Assembly (NCBI GenBank): GCA_964459065.1
Contig: CAYWMN010000051.1
Span: 1 to 19,156 of the forward strand
DNA from: JAMCXS01 sp964459065
GTDB taxonomy: Bacteria; Acidobacteriota; Terriglobia; UBA7540
Direction: 5' to 3'
Length of the DNA stretch: 19,156 bases
Part shown: positions 1 through 7,275 of the stretch, piece by piece
Numbering within the stretch: the first letter of the stretch is position 1
Layout of the letters: every line of letters starts with the position of its first letter
The notes under the pieces: model-generated
What the model was told of the DNA's origin: nothing
The model's database searches: none
Seen by the model: only the letters and a program-made list of their open reading frames with translations
Translations under genes and position numbers: made by a program

Positions 1-28
1 ACCGCCGCTACAGAGTGCCCCCTCACCC

Positions 29-43
29 GGCGGCTGCGCCGCC
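29..43. repeat. GC-rich hairpin next to repeat copy 1
   Basis: GGCGGC (29-34) pairs with GCCGCC (38-43) around a three-base TGC loop. It sits just before the longer repeat and may be part of the same mosaic or the end of a neighbouring element cut by the window edge. No T-tract follows, so a terminator role is unsupported. Confidence 0.4.
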
Positions 44-68
44 ACCGGCTCCCCTCGGAGAGGGCTGA

Positions 69-217
69 GAATCGTTACGCAGTGAGGACACCGCCGATGC
101 CGGCCTGGAGGCCGGCGGTGCATTCCGCCATGCGGAGCAGGGGTAAACCGCAGAGCCGCGAGGGCGCCTCTGCGCCAGCCATGAACCCGCGACCGGAAAA
201 GCAGTGTCGCGGCTACC
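69..217 (+). repeat. Intergenic structured repeat, copy 1
   Basis: This stretch matches the reverse complement of 18971-19145 at the other window edge. Identical blocks include a 20-base block at 86-105 (GGACACCGCCGATGCCGGCC), a 29-base core at 131-159 and an end block around 208-217. The copy folds into hairpins: GGCGG (114-118) with CCGCC (125-129), and CAGAG (151-155) with CTCTG (168-172), the latter extended by CGC/GCG around a four-base loop after a C-C mismatch. Open reading frames crossing it are low-complexity and I do not call them genes. It resembles the dispersed REP-like intergenic repeats of high-GC bacteria. The family name is not known to me. Confidence 0.75.
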
Positions 218-528
218 CGGCGGCGGGCGGAATAAGGAACAGCCCACCCGGGCCGGCCGCCATCACCCTTGGCCCAGGGGCCGTGGGTTCCGCCTGCAAC
301 ATAATATACATATCTAGGCTACTACAGCTCAGGCACCCCCCAATGGGATTTTTGGGACATTTCAGCCTGCGGAATAAGATTTATAACTGTTGTGTTTTGA
401 GTGTGTTAGGAAATACTCAACGGCTGCAATCACCAAATGTGTTGCATTACGGAACATCGGGTAAAATTTACCGCTTCCCCATTCGCGCTCCCGTCGCGCC
501 CGGCCACTGCGCCCGGCCCGAGGCGGAA
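218..528. other. Intergenic stretch with small palindromes, no gene
   Basis: No convincing coding region lies here. The sequence changes from GC-rich repeat to a more AT-rich patch at about 295-470. A nested inverted repeat spans 330-369: outer arms CAGGC (330-334) and GCCTG (365-369), inner arms CCCAA (339-343) and TTGGG (352-356). A second inverted repeat is TTGAGT (397-402) with ACTCAA (415-420). A near-perfect palindrome GGTAAAATTTACC lies at 460-472. These sit downstream of the minus-strand ydcF-like gene and could help end its transcript, but none has a classical T-tract. Confidence 0.45.
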
Positions 529-1128
529 TCAGACGGTCAGGCCCAGATGCCACAGGGTCACAATCACCATTTCCCGCAGCGTGTAGAGGGCGCGCGGAAA
601 GGGCTCCGCCTCAATGGGACTGGCTGGAGCGGGCGACCCGTAGGCGGTGATCCCAAAGGATGAAAACATCAACTTGACCCGGTAAAGATGAAAGCCGTCG
701 CTCACCGCAATGCAGTGGGTGATTCCCCGCGCCCGCAGCAGACGCACCACCGCCTCAATGCTCTGATAGGTGGTTTCGCCGTGGGTCTCGTCGAGAATCT
801 TGCGGGCTGCTACTCCCTGCTGAATCAGGTAATCACGCCCGACGCCGCCTTCGGTGTAGCGGGGATCGCCGCCGCTGCCGCCGGTGGTAATCACGAGCGG
901 CGCGAGGTGCCGCTCTTCCAGGTCGAAAGCGTGATCCAGGCGCGCCTTGTAGACGGGCGAAGGACGCCCGTTGTATTCAGCGGCCCCAAACACCACGATG
1001 GCGCCCGCAGGACGAGCCTGGTCATCGGCCGCCTGCCGCCGAATCGCCTTGTAAAGCGACACTTCCAGCAGGATCACGGCGGCAACGGCAGCAATCAGAC
1101 TGAGGAGAATCCAATGTCGTAAGCGCAC
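529..1128 (-). CDS. YdcF/SanA-type DUF218 membrane-anchored protein
   Basis: The 199-residue protein has one N-terminal membrane segment (about residues 6-24) followed by a DUF218 domain facing outside. Visible family features are the first strand AIVVFGAAEYNGRPS (from residue 43), the TTGGSGGD turn (81-88), and the DETHGETTYQS segment (about 113-123) carrying the conserved acidic and Thr residues. DUF218 proteins (YdcF, SanA, ElyC) are linked to envelope integrity or vancomycin resistance in some bacteria, but the biochemical reaction is not settled. The start is a GTG at 1128, eight bases after the tsaC stop, which suggests one transcript with translational coupling. I see no strong Shine-Dalgarno sequence. 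The family call is firm; the exact role is unknown. Confidence 0.85.
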   Translation of the reverse strand: MRLRHWILLSLIAAVAAVILLEVSLYKAIRRQAADDQARPAGAIVVFGAAEYNGRPSPVYKARLDHAFDLEERHLAPLVITTGGSGGDPRYTEGGVGRDYLIQQGVAARKILDETHGETTYQSIEAVVRLLRARGITHCIAVSDGFHLYRVKLMFSSFGITAYGSPAPASPIEAEPFPRALYTLREMVIVTLWHLGLTV

Positions 1129-1136
1129 GTAAAAGC

Positions 1137-1766
1137 TCAGGCCAGGTATTCGTGCAGTTCGGATTCCGGAACGCCGCCCGGGCGCAGGATTCGAGCATGC
1201 TCGCCCTGAAGCTCCACCACGGTTGAAGGGCGTTCGCCCCCCGACTTGCCACCATCCAGAATCAGCGGCACGGACTCGCCAATCTGTTCGTTGACATCGT
1301 CGGCTGTCTCGCAGGCGGGGCGCTCGGATAAATTGGCACTGGTTCCAGTAAGGGGACGGCCCAAAGCAGTGATTAAGGCTTCGGCCAGCGGATAACGGGG
1401 CCAGCGAAGCCCCACCTTGCCCGTATTGGCCGTGACTTTTAAAGGAATCTGGCGCGAAGCAGGAACCACCAGCGTCAGGGCTCCGGGCCAGAACTTCTTG
1501 GCCAAGGTAAAGAACAGTTGCGGAGGATCGGCAACAAGGTCCGCCGCCTGGTCAAGCGATGCCACAAGCAGTGGGATAGGACGGTCAGCAGACCTTCGCT
1601 TGATGCGGAAAATCTCCGTGACCGCAGCCAGATTAAAGGGGTCCGCACCCAGGCCGTAATAAGTATCCGTGGGGAAAGCGACCACCTTGCCTGATAAAAT
1701 CAGCCGCGTGGAATATTCCAGCACATATTCCATCTGCAGGTCGCTGACTTTCAGAATTTCCGCCAT
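1137..1766 (-). CDS. tsaC: L-threonylcarbamoyladenylate synthase (TsaC/Sua5/YwlC type)
   Basis: This enzyme makes threonylcarbamoyl-AMP from threonine, bicarbonate and ATP, the first step of t6A37 formation in ANN-decoding tRNAs. With the ATG at 1766 it has 209 residues, the length of the single-domain bacterial type without the extra Sua5 domain. YrdC-fold motifs are VVAFPTDTYYGLGAD (about 28-42), KRRSADRPIPLLV (about 56-68), and PSTVVEL plus ILRPGGV near the C-terminus. A longer frame runs up to a TTG at 1832, but that codon overlaps a possible -35 box, and family members normally start just before the I-L-K-V segment, so I use 1766. An ATG at 1802 is also possible. The gene leads the DUF218 gene. 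A YciO paralogue remains possible, but the STVVEL motif favours TsaC. Confidence 0.88.
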   Translation of the reverse strand: MAEILKVSDLQMEYVLEYSTRLILSGKVVAFPTDTYYGLGADPFNLAAVTEIFRIKRRSADRPIPLLVASLDQAADLVADPPQLFFTLAKKFWPGALTLVVPASRQIPLKVTANTGKVGLRWPRYPLAEALITALGRPLTGTSANLSERPACETADDVNEQIGESVPLILDGGKSGGERPSTVVELQGEHARILRPGGVPESELHEYLA

Positions 1767-1803
1767 TTCACTTTCGCCAATCGAGCCTCTAGGAATGATC
1801 ATG

Positions 1804-1832
1804 AACCTAACATAAGGGAATTCACGGGTCAA
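1804..1832 (-). promoter_or_regulatory. Candidate promoter for tsaC
   Basis: Read on the minus strand, TTGACC (1827-1832) and TAGGTT (1804-1809) are separated by 17 bases. The -35 matches well and the -10 poorly. If real, transcription would begin just upstream of the ATG at 1766. Confidence 0.28.
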
Positions 1833-1959
1833 GAAGCGTTATCGCCTTCAGCCGCCAGCCAGACCGCCTGCCAGCAAAATTGGGATGGCACGTGGTCGCA
1901 CTCTGATTTGCGAGCGTTTTCAGCGCGTTGGAAAACTATCAACATATCCAAAAATGAGC

Positions 1960-1989
1960 TTGACTTCCAGGAACCGGTCAGGGGAGAAT
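1960..1989 (+). promoter_or_regulatory. Candidate promoter for rpsU operon
   Basis: TTGACT (1960-1965) and GAGAAT (1984-1989) are 18 bases apart, about 65 bases before the rpsU start. The -35 matches five of six consensus bases and the -10 four of six. The surrounding sequence is more AT-rich than the genes on either side. Confidence 0.35.
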
Positions 1990-2052
1990 CGACGTAAACT
2001 AGAAGAAGAGTGTACCCAGACAATTTCTCATTGAAATGGGGGTGTTGATCGT

Positions 2053-2250
2053 TTGGCCGAAATTCGACTGCAGGAGGGAGAGCCTCTGGAAAGCGCCCTC
2101 CGACGTTTCAAGCGTAAGGTCCAACAAGAGGACATTATCAAAGAAATAAAAAAGCATTCTTTTTACCTCAAACCAGGAGAGAAGAAAAGAGTGAAGGCAG
2201 CCTTGGCGCGGAAAAGGGCCCGCAAAAAGGCTAGGCATGATCAAGGCTAG
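2053..2250 (+). CDS. rpsU: 30S ribosomal protein S21
   Basis: The 65-residue basic protein has the S21 signature: EPLESALRRFKRKV near the N-terminus, then IKEIKKHSFYLKPGEKKRVK and a Lys/Arg-rich helical tail (ARKRARKKAR). S21 sits on the 30S platform near the anti-Shine-Dalgarno end of 16S rRNA and affects initiation. The start is a TTG at 2053. The ATG at 2036 is out of frame, and a G-rich stretch (about 2038-2042) lies ten bases upstream, a slightly long spacing. The frame begins MAEIRLQEGE, matching the usual N-terminus, so the TTG is well supported. It is probably co-transcribed with the zinc-ribbon gene 61 bases downstream. Confidence 0.9.
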   Translation: MAEIRLQEGEPLESALRRFKRKVQQEDIIKEIKKHSFYLKPGEKKRVKAALARKRARKKARHDQG

Positions 2251-2311
2251 CTCCTTTGGCGCAAAGTAAAATCTGCCACAAGGGAGGGCCTTGGTCCAAT
2301 AGGGGGTAAGG

Positions 2312-2611
2312 ATGGAATACCGGGATCGGGTCCTCAAATGCATGGACTGCGGAGCAGAATTTGTTTTCACGGCAGGCGAGCAGCTTTTCTTCGCAGATAA
2401 AGGTTTCAAGAACGAACCGAAACGTTGCAAGACTTGCAAGGCAAAACGAAGCCAGTTACTGAGTGGCCAGGGTTATCGGCGCGTGGAAACAACCACAGTC
2501 TGCTCGCAATGTGGCAAGGAAACCACCGTTCCTTTTAAGCCGACTCAGGGGCGCCCGGTCTATTGCCGGGAGTGCTTCGAGCAGCGGCGAACCGCAAGTT
2601 CACCGGCTTGA
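2312..2611 (+). CDS. Double zinc-ribbon protein (CxxC-type)
   Basis: The 99-residue protein carries eight cysteines in four CxxC pairs: C10/C13 with C39/C42, and C64/C67 with C85/C88. The first half reads as the known probable zinc-ribbon domain with VFTAGEQLFFADKGFKNEPKRC. The second half has CSQCGKETTVPFKP followed by RPVYCREC, typical of small CxxC proteins found in Acidobacteria, Chloroflexi and related groups. No enzymatic residues are visible, so a nucleic-acid, ribosome or protein-binding role is likely but unproven. It follows rpsU at 61 bases on the same strand, and a G-rich stretch precedes the ATG. The function in these organisms is not established. Confidence 0.85.
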   Translation: MEYRDRVLKCMDCGAEFVFTAGEQLFFADKGFKNEPKRCKTCKAKRSQLLSGQGYRRVETTTVCSQCGKETTVPFKPTQGRPVYCRECFEQRRTASSPA

Positions 2612-2754
2612 TCTCATTTCACGCCCCCCTCCAATTTCGATCCGGCGAGGGACTAGAAGCCAGTGCTGGGCACCAATAGATTAGGCCCAAGCGCAATGTA
2701 GAAGTGTGTCCCGGGCAGGAACCATCGTCTTGCCTCATAACATTTCCAATTCAT

Positions 2755-2782
2755 AGCCCCTCGCGCCCACGCGGGAGGGGCT
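2755..2782 (+). terminator. Hairpin between zinc-ribbon gene and mtaB
   Basis: AGCCCCTC (2755-2762) pairs with GAGGGGCT (2775-2782), extended inside by GCG/CGC with a two-base bulge. It lies 144 bases past the zinc-ribbon stop and 58 bases before mtaB. Only a short, imperfect T-rich stretch follows, so it is a weak intrinsic terminator or a 5' leader structure of mtaB. Confidence 0.4.
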
Positions 2783-2839
2783 GTGAATTTTGCCCATCCA
2801 TAGCCTTCCACGCTCAAGTTCAGTTACCATGAAGTCTTA

Positions 2840-4213
2840 ATGCGCACTTTTCACCTTATTAATTTCGGATGCCGGGCAAGCCAGGCGGACGGAGCCGCCC
2901 TTAAGAAGCAATTAATCCAGGAGGGATTCCAGGAGGCGGGTCCGAAGGAAAGCGAAGTTGCCGTCCTGAATACCTGCACGGTGACGGCGGCGGCCGATGC
3001 TGAAGCCCGCCAGGTCATTCGCCGGATTCACCGCCACAACCCTCGTTGCAGAATTCTGGTTACCGGCTGCTACGCTCAACGGTCCTCGGAGGAGATTGCC
3101 AAGCTGCCGGGTGTGGCGTGGGTCGTTGGAAACTCTCATAAACACACCGTGGCGTCCCTTTTACTCGGGGAGTTTGAGGCCTCCGGCGTCGCGAAGAATT
3201 TACCAGCCCCGTCAAAACCTCCGGAGGATAATGGAACAGCATTTCCCGTCCTGAATCCACCGGCATCCCCGGCTTCGGTTCTGGTGGGCGAAATCGGGGA
3301 AGAATTCCATTTCGCTCCGGTTTTTGCCGACGATCGCACACGGCCCACGCTGAAAATTCAGGATGGCTGCAATGCGCGATGCTCTTTTTGCGTCATTCCG
3401 TACGTGCGCGGCGGCAGCCGAAGCATGGAACCCGCAACGGTAATCGGACAAATCCGGCAGCTTGAAGCAGAGGGTTATCAGGAAATTGTGCTCTCCGGAA
3501 TCAATCTGGGCAGCTACGGTCGCGACCTCGGGCGACGCCTGAATTTTCTTGACTTGATCGAACGGATCCTTGCTAAGACAAGCATCCCCCGCCTGCGGAT
3601 CAGTTCGATTGAACCCATGGACGTCCGCCCTGAATTGATTGAGCTGGTGGCTCGTGAGCCGCGCCTGGCGCAGCACTTCCACGTTCCGCTGCAAAGCGGC
3701 AGCAACAGAATTCTCCGCCTGATGAACCGGCGGTACTGGACCACCCAATATGCGGAGAGGATTCTGGCGGTCTCCGAACGAATGCCCCAGGCCGGCATCG
3801 GCGCGGACGTGATGGTGGGGTTCCCGGGCGAGACCGAGGCCGACCACGCCGAAAGCCTGAAGTTTATTGAATCGCTGCCCTTCAGCTATCTGCACATTTT
3901 CCCGTATTCGGCCCGGCCCGGAACGCCGGCCGCTACGCAAGCCGGCCAGGTCGACGGACGCCGCATGCGGGACCGAAGAATCGAATTGAAGTCTCTCATC
4001 ACCCTCAAGCGGCAGAAGTTTCTTCAGGAGCAGGTGGGCCAAACCCTGAGCGTCCTGACGCTGGACCAGCTTGAAGAAGGAATGCGTGTCGGCTTGTCCT
4101 CCAATTTTCTAAAGGTCTGCTTGCCCGGCTCTGAAGCTCCGCCGAACACCTTGCTCAATGTCCGCGTGGGACGCGTTTACGGCGGGCAACTTGCTGGATA
4201 TCAGGTCCCATAA
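2840..4213 (+). CDS. mtaB: tRNA t6A37 methylthiotransferase MtaB
   Basis: This radical-SAM enzyme converts t6A37 to ms2t6A in tRNA, using SAM and two [4Fe-4S] clusters. The 457-residue protein has the expected order: an N-terminal UPF0004 domain with cluster cysteines C11 (FGCRASQAD), C46 (NTCTVT) and C77 (VTGCYAQR), then the radical-SAM motif C177-x3-C181-x2-C184 (CNARCSFC), then a C-terminal TRAM-like region. The N-terminal GCRASQAD and NTCTVTAAAD motifs and the PYVRGGSRS segment favour MtaB over MiaB or RimO. Residues about 115-165 form a linker with several prolines that is longer than usual. No strong ribosome-binding site is seen. Its substrate base is made by the TsaC pathway, whose gene lies about 1 kb upstream on the other strand. 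Confidence 0.92.
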   Translation: MRTFHLINFGCRASQADGAALKKQLIQEGFQEAGPKESEVAVLNTCTVTAAADAEARQVIRRIHRHNPRCRILVTGCYAQRSSEEIAKLPGVAWVVGNSHKHTVASLLLGEFEASGVAKNLPAPSKPPEDNGTAFPVLNPPASPASVLVGEIGEEFHFAPVFADDRTRPTLKIQDGCNARCSFCVIPYVRGGSRSMEPATVIGQIRQLEAEGYQEIVLSGINLGSYGRDLGRRLNFLDLIERILAKTSIPRLRISSIEPMDVRPELIELVAREPRLAQHFHVPLQSGSNRILRLMNRRYWTTQYAERILAVSERMPQAGIGADVMVGFPGETEADHAESLKFIESLPFSYLHIFPYSARPGTPAATQAGQVDGRRMRDRRIELKSLITLKRQKFLQEQVGQTLSVLTLDQLEEGMRVGLSSNFLKVCLPGSEAPPNTLLNVRVGRVYGGQLAGYQVP

Positions 4214-4436
4214 CCAGCGTGCAACGGGCAGGAGAGTCTTGCAGACGAGCCCTTGCAGCGCCAGTTTACACTTGGCTGCCGGGAGACTCCGGTCTGATTT
4301 CCCTTCAACAAACGGACCCTCTAAGCCGATGCTGGAGTACAGGCGGATTGGTCATCGGGGACTGGACACGTGCCGAGGTTATCCGCCAAAATGAGGTGAA
4401 GGAAGGTTTCGATCAGAGCCCCTGAGGTAGCCCGTC

Positions 4437-5248
4437 TTGAATGCTTCCCAAATCGCCCTTCGAGAAAGCATCCCGGTAAGGGAATACGTCCAACGCAACC
4501 TCGCGCCGGTTTCACACGTCGCTCACGGGTGGGAACTGCATTCGGCGGTCCTCCTGACGCCCGCCGAAGAACGCACCATGGTTCGGGAGCCCGCCGAAGC
4601 CGTTCCCGAATCCGTTGCCCGGCGGCTTGGCAAGCTGCGGGTCTTGCTGGTTCCTTTTATCGCATGCCTGGAAACAGGGGACGTGGACCGCACGATCGAC
4701 TACACCGGCTGCAACACGGNNNNNNNNNNGAGGCGGACGTGCGGGACGTCCTCTTCACGAAGGTGGCGTTCGCCGATCCCGCGGGGGAAAAGCACTCCGC
4801 CGTCTGGGTGGAAAGCGGGCCCCGAATCAACTTGGTTCTGGCTTGCCGCGATTCCGACGCTCACGACACAGGATTTGAATTCCTGGCAAGCGTGGCCGAA
4901 CTGCTCCGTTCACGCCTCACCTTGGATGAGAAAGATCGATACGGAAAACTCCTGAAGGAAGAGCTTGAAGCAAGCGTCCACGGTGAGATTGACCAGGACG
5001 CTCATGAAGCCAAGCAGTCGCTCCGGAACCGCCGGATGCGGGCTGGCGCGCCCTTCAACAAATATCGGGACGTTTCTTTTACCAGCACCGGCGCTGAATA
5101 TATGCACGGGCTGTGGCATGACGTCCAGATTCACGTTGGGCCTGAGCATTTGCCGGTCTCCGCGTTGCGCAAGCGCATGATCTTAATGGCGGAAATGTTT
5201 CCCCCAAACTCCGGCTACCGCCTGTTTGCTGAGGGCGATGAACAGTAG
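4437..5248 (+). CDS. Hypothetical protein, reading frame broken by assembly gap
   Basis: I do not recognise this family. The left part starts at a TTG (4437) with a good ribosome-binding site, GAGGT at 4424-4428, eight bases upstream, and runs MNASQIALRE to IDYTGCNT before the N run at 4720-4729. The right part continues from EADVRDVLFTKVAFADP to the stop at 5248, ending SGYRLFAEGDEQ, but in another frame. The two halves join in frame only if the true gap length leaves remainder 2 when divided by 3, so the ten N are probably a placeholder and not a real frameshift. With that repair the protein is about 270 residues plus whatever lies in the gap. It is soluble-looking, with many acidic and basic residues in the second half and no signal peptide or membrane segment. 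Two separate genes are less likely. Confidence 0.65.
4720..4729. other. Assembly gap (10 N)
   Basis: Ten ambiguous bases inside the hypothetical gene. The second N run has the same length, which points to a scaffolding convention and an unknown true size. Confidence 0.97.
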
Positions 5249-5370
5249 CGTGATCTCTTCGCGCACCGCTGATGCCCACTCTCTCCAATCCAGCTTCTCC
5301 GTTCGAATGTGATGACAGGATTGCCGTTGGTTCGGTTCACGCTGCAGAAGGGTAGACGGTTGGCGCGTTG

Positions 5371-6243
5371 TCAGTATTGTTGGACGGCCACGACGGTATC
5401 CCCTTTGAAAGTCACAAAGAGCACGTGAGGCGGAAGCCCGTAAAGCCAGTCCGTTGTTTCTTCACCTTTGGCGTTGGTTTGCCGGACTTTCCGGAAAGGC
5501 GGCCCCTTCGAGGAAAGCACCGCGTCACGGTTCATTCCTACCAGAACCTGATGGTTCTTGATGGCCTCTCTGAATTTCTTGGGAATCGACGGGGAGTAAA
5601 GTTCGGTTGGCAACTGCCGGTGGAAGTCCAGCACCCCCTTCAGGAGATGCTTGACCTGTTTAACGGTCAGGTTGGGAACCTCTTTTTGCGGAAACATCAG
5701 CGTAATCGAGGAACCATAAACAAGTTCCGTGTTAAGCGGCTGGGCGTTCGACTGAGGCATCCCACTGACACCGACACCGATCTGAATGTGTTGATACCAC
5801 TTCTTATGGTTCTTCCCGCCGTTGTTAATTTCAAAAATGATCCGGTCGCGCTTAAATCGGATGCTGGTGATTTCAACCGGCATGCCCGGCTTGACCGCGG
5901 GGCCGTTCTGCATTAACTCCTTCCGGGCCTTCGCCTGATCAAGCTGTCCCGTGCCATCGACAAGGACACCATGTTTACCCCGCGGCAGGGTAATCTTGGT
6001 GACAGCAATTTCGCGGTCCAGTCCCCGAATCAGGTCGAGCCGGCTCACTCGCGTCAGTTGTTTTTCGTTTGCCCGAACTGCGTTTGGGACCGCCAGCAAT
6101 CCCGTGGCGACGACTGCCAGCAAAACACAACGCCAACGGCGGCGCCGGCTCCGCGGCTTGCGCAGGCACAGCTGAAGGCGAGAGCTTTCCCTTAAATTTG
6201 CAAGTCGTGGTGGGATTGAAAGGGGGTAATTTCTCTGGCTCAT
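5371..6243 (-). CDS. Secreted protein with BamE/SmpA-like C-terminal domain
   Basis: The 290-residue protein has a long basic N-terminus (RKPRSRRRRWR), a hydrophobic stretch (about 38-52) and a likely signal peptidase site after AVRA (residue 58), so it should be exported. The mature part holds an extended beta-rich region with IRFKRDRIIFEINNGGK. The C-terminus, about residues 230-290, reads VLVGMNRDAVLSSKGPPFRK, then DWLYG and VLFVTFKGDTVVAV, which resembles the small BamE/SmpA outer-membrane lipoprotein fold. There is no lipobox cysteine. A good ribosome-binding site (GAGGGTGG) precedes the ATG at 6243. It follows the CPBP gene by 39 bases and is probably in its operon. Fold similarity is inferred from pattern only and the role is unknown. 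Confidence 0.75.
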   Translation of the reverse strand: MSQRNYPLSIPPRLANLRESSRLQLCLRKPRSRRRRWRCVLLAVVATGLLAVPNAVRANEKQLTRVSRLDLIRGLDREIAVTKITLPRGKHGVLVDGTGQLDQAKARKELMQNGPAVKPGMPVEITSIRFKRDRIIFEINNGGKNHKKWYQHIQIGVGVSGMPQSNAQPLNTELVYGSSITLMFPQKEVPNLTVKQVKHLLKGVLDFHRQLPTELYSPSIPKKFREAIKNHQVLVGMNRDAVLSSKGPPFRKVRQTNAKGEETTDWLYGLPPHVLFVTFKGDTVVAVQQY

Positions 6244-6282
6244 AGCGCCACCCTCGCCTGGAGGTTTTCGCCTTGCCGCGAC

Positions 6283-7239
6283 TCAAGGGTTCTCTGGCGG
6301 GACGACGCTTACCAGCCGGCTGGAAGCTTCCGGCTTATCGCCGCCTCCGGAACCCAGCGCCAACTCCCGCATCTCGGGGCTGATATACAGCCGCCGGGTA
6401 AGAAGGAAGTAGACCGTTGCCGCCAAAATGATCCCTAACGTTAGGATACTCCCTTCCGGACCGTACGCGCCACCGGTCAGCCAAACCGGCCCGTGGACCC
6501 GAGCAGCGAGAAGAGGCTCCGGCATCATCAGCCCGCTTACAGGCAAGCCCAAAACGTATCCCTGAAAATAGTTCCAGGCAAAGTGGATGCCGATCGGCAG
6601 CCAAAGCGATCGGGTTCGCAAGTAGCAGACCGCCAGCAGAACCCCAACCAGAATGGTATTGGTTGTTGAAATCCAATCATGGAAAGGGTTTGCCAGGTGC
6701 GCGACGCCGAAAAGCACCGAGACGGCGAGGACGGCCGCAATGGGTCCGCCGGAGTCCACCAGGCGCTGGAAGGGATAGCCCCGGAAGACCAGTTCCTCGT
6801 CAATCGCGGCAACCGCCAGCAGGAAAAATAGAAAAACTCCCGCCAACGCAACTTTCTCCGGGGATGATTGGGCAAGAGAAAAACTTGCAATTCCCAGAAC
6901 CCGCTCCAGGCATGCGACGGCCACAATCATGACGGCCCCTGCCACCAGCCCCAGGACAAGGTCCTTTTTCCACCGCCCGCAAAACGCCAAACCGACCGAG
7001 CCCAATGGCCGCCGTTCCAGCAGCCGGCAAAGGATCAGATAGAGGGCCAGCAACGCGGGCAGCATCAGCAGGTTGTACCAGAAAAGCAAAGAAATGCGAT
7101 GGTCCCATGAGCCGATGAGCGGCATTTTCACCACAATAAAGCCCACCACCGTAGTGAGCGTCAAAATGCCGACAACCGAAAGCAAAAAACGCAGGAAGGG
7201 CCTGAGCTGGCCGTCATGGATGATGAGGTTGTCAGACAT
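6283..7239 (-). CDS. CPBP family intramembrane metalloprotease
   Basis: The 318-residue multi-spanning membrane protein carries the three CPBP (Abi/Rce1-like) motifs: EExxxR at E148-E149 to R153 (DEELVFRG), FxxxH at F177-H181 (FGVAH), and HxxxN at H219-N223 (HFAWN). These form the glutamate/histidine active site of type II CAAX prenyl proteases. In bacteria the family includes bacteriocin immunity proteins and proteases of mostly unknown substrate. About eight hydrophobic segments are visible, and the last about 35 residues (SPEMRELALGSGGGDKPEASS...) are hydrophilic. It heads a two-gene minus-strand unit with the secreted BamE-like protein. A hairpin lies in its leader (7259-7275). Confidence 0.88.
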   Translation of the reverse strand: MSDNLIIHDGQLRPFLRFLLSVVGILTLTTVVGFIVVKMPLIGSWDHRISLLFWYNLLMLPALLALYLILCRLLERRPLGSVGLAFCGRWKKDLVLGLVAGAVMIVAVACLERVLGIASFSLAQSSPEKVALAGVFLFFLLAVAAIDEELVFRGYPFQRLVDSGGPIAAVLAVSVLFGVAHLANPFHDWISTTNTILVGVLLAVCYLRTRSLWLPIGIHFAWNYFQGYVLGLPVSGLMMPEPLLAARVHGPVWLTGGAYGPEGSILTLGIILAATVYFLLTRRLYISPEMRELALGSGGGDKPEASSRLVSVVPPENP

Positions 7240-7245
7240 CGGCGT

Positions 7246-7275
7246 TCCCGATTTTGAGTCCCGACCTCATCGGGA
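7246..7275 (-). promoter_or_regulatory. Leader hairpin/operator-like repeat upstream of CPBP gene
   Basis: TCCCGA (7259-7264) and TCGGGA (7270-7275) form a perfect six-base inverted repeat around a five-base loop, 20 bases before the CPBP start. A second TCCCGA lies at 7246-7251, so two alternative pairings are possible. A TATA-rich stretch (about 7274-7284) just beyond could be a -10 region for the minus strand. It could be an operator or a 5' leader structure. Confidence 0.3.

Noticed and set aside
496..518. GCGCCCGGCC occurring twice near the ydcF stop
   Set aside because: A ten-base GC-rich direct repeat at 13-base spacing is likely by chance in this composition and has no further copies or structure around it.
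82..663. Plus-strand open frame of 193 residues at the left edge
   Set aside because: It runs through the structured repeat and then antisense through the ydcF-like gene. The similar peptide from the right-edge repeat (RSRGKPQSR) reflects repeat homology, not a protein family.
1829..2023. 64-residue minus-strand frame overlapping the extended tsaC start
   Set aside because: It is short, has no recognisable motif, lies in the promoter region between tsaC and rpsU, and depends on an upstream tsaC start that I do not accept.
3212..4042. 276-residue open frame antisense to mtaB
   Set aside because: It is fully inside mtaB, which has all its cluster cysteines, and has no recognisable domain of its own.
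4214..4436. Short frames between mtaB and the gap-broken gene
   Set aside because: The frames of 64 to 78 residues overlap each other on both strands, lack recognisable motifs, and one overlaps the mtaB end. I see no gene here.
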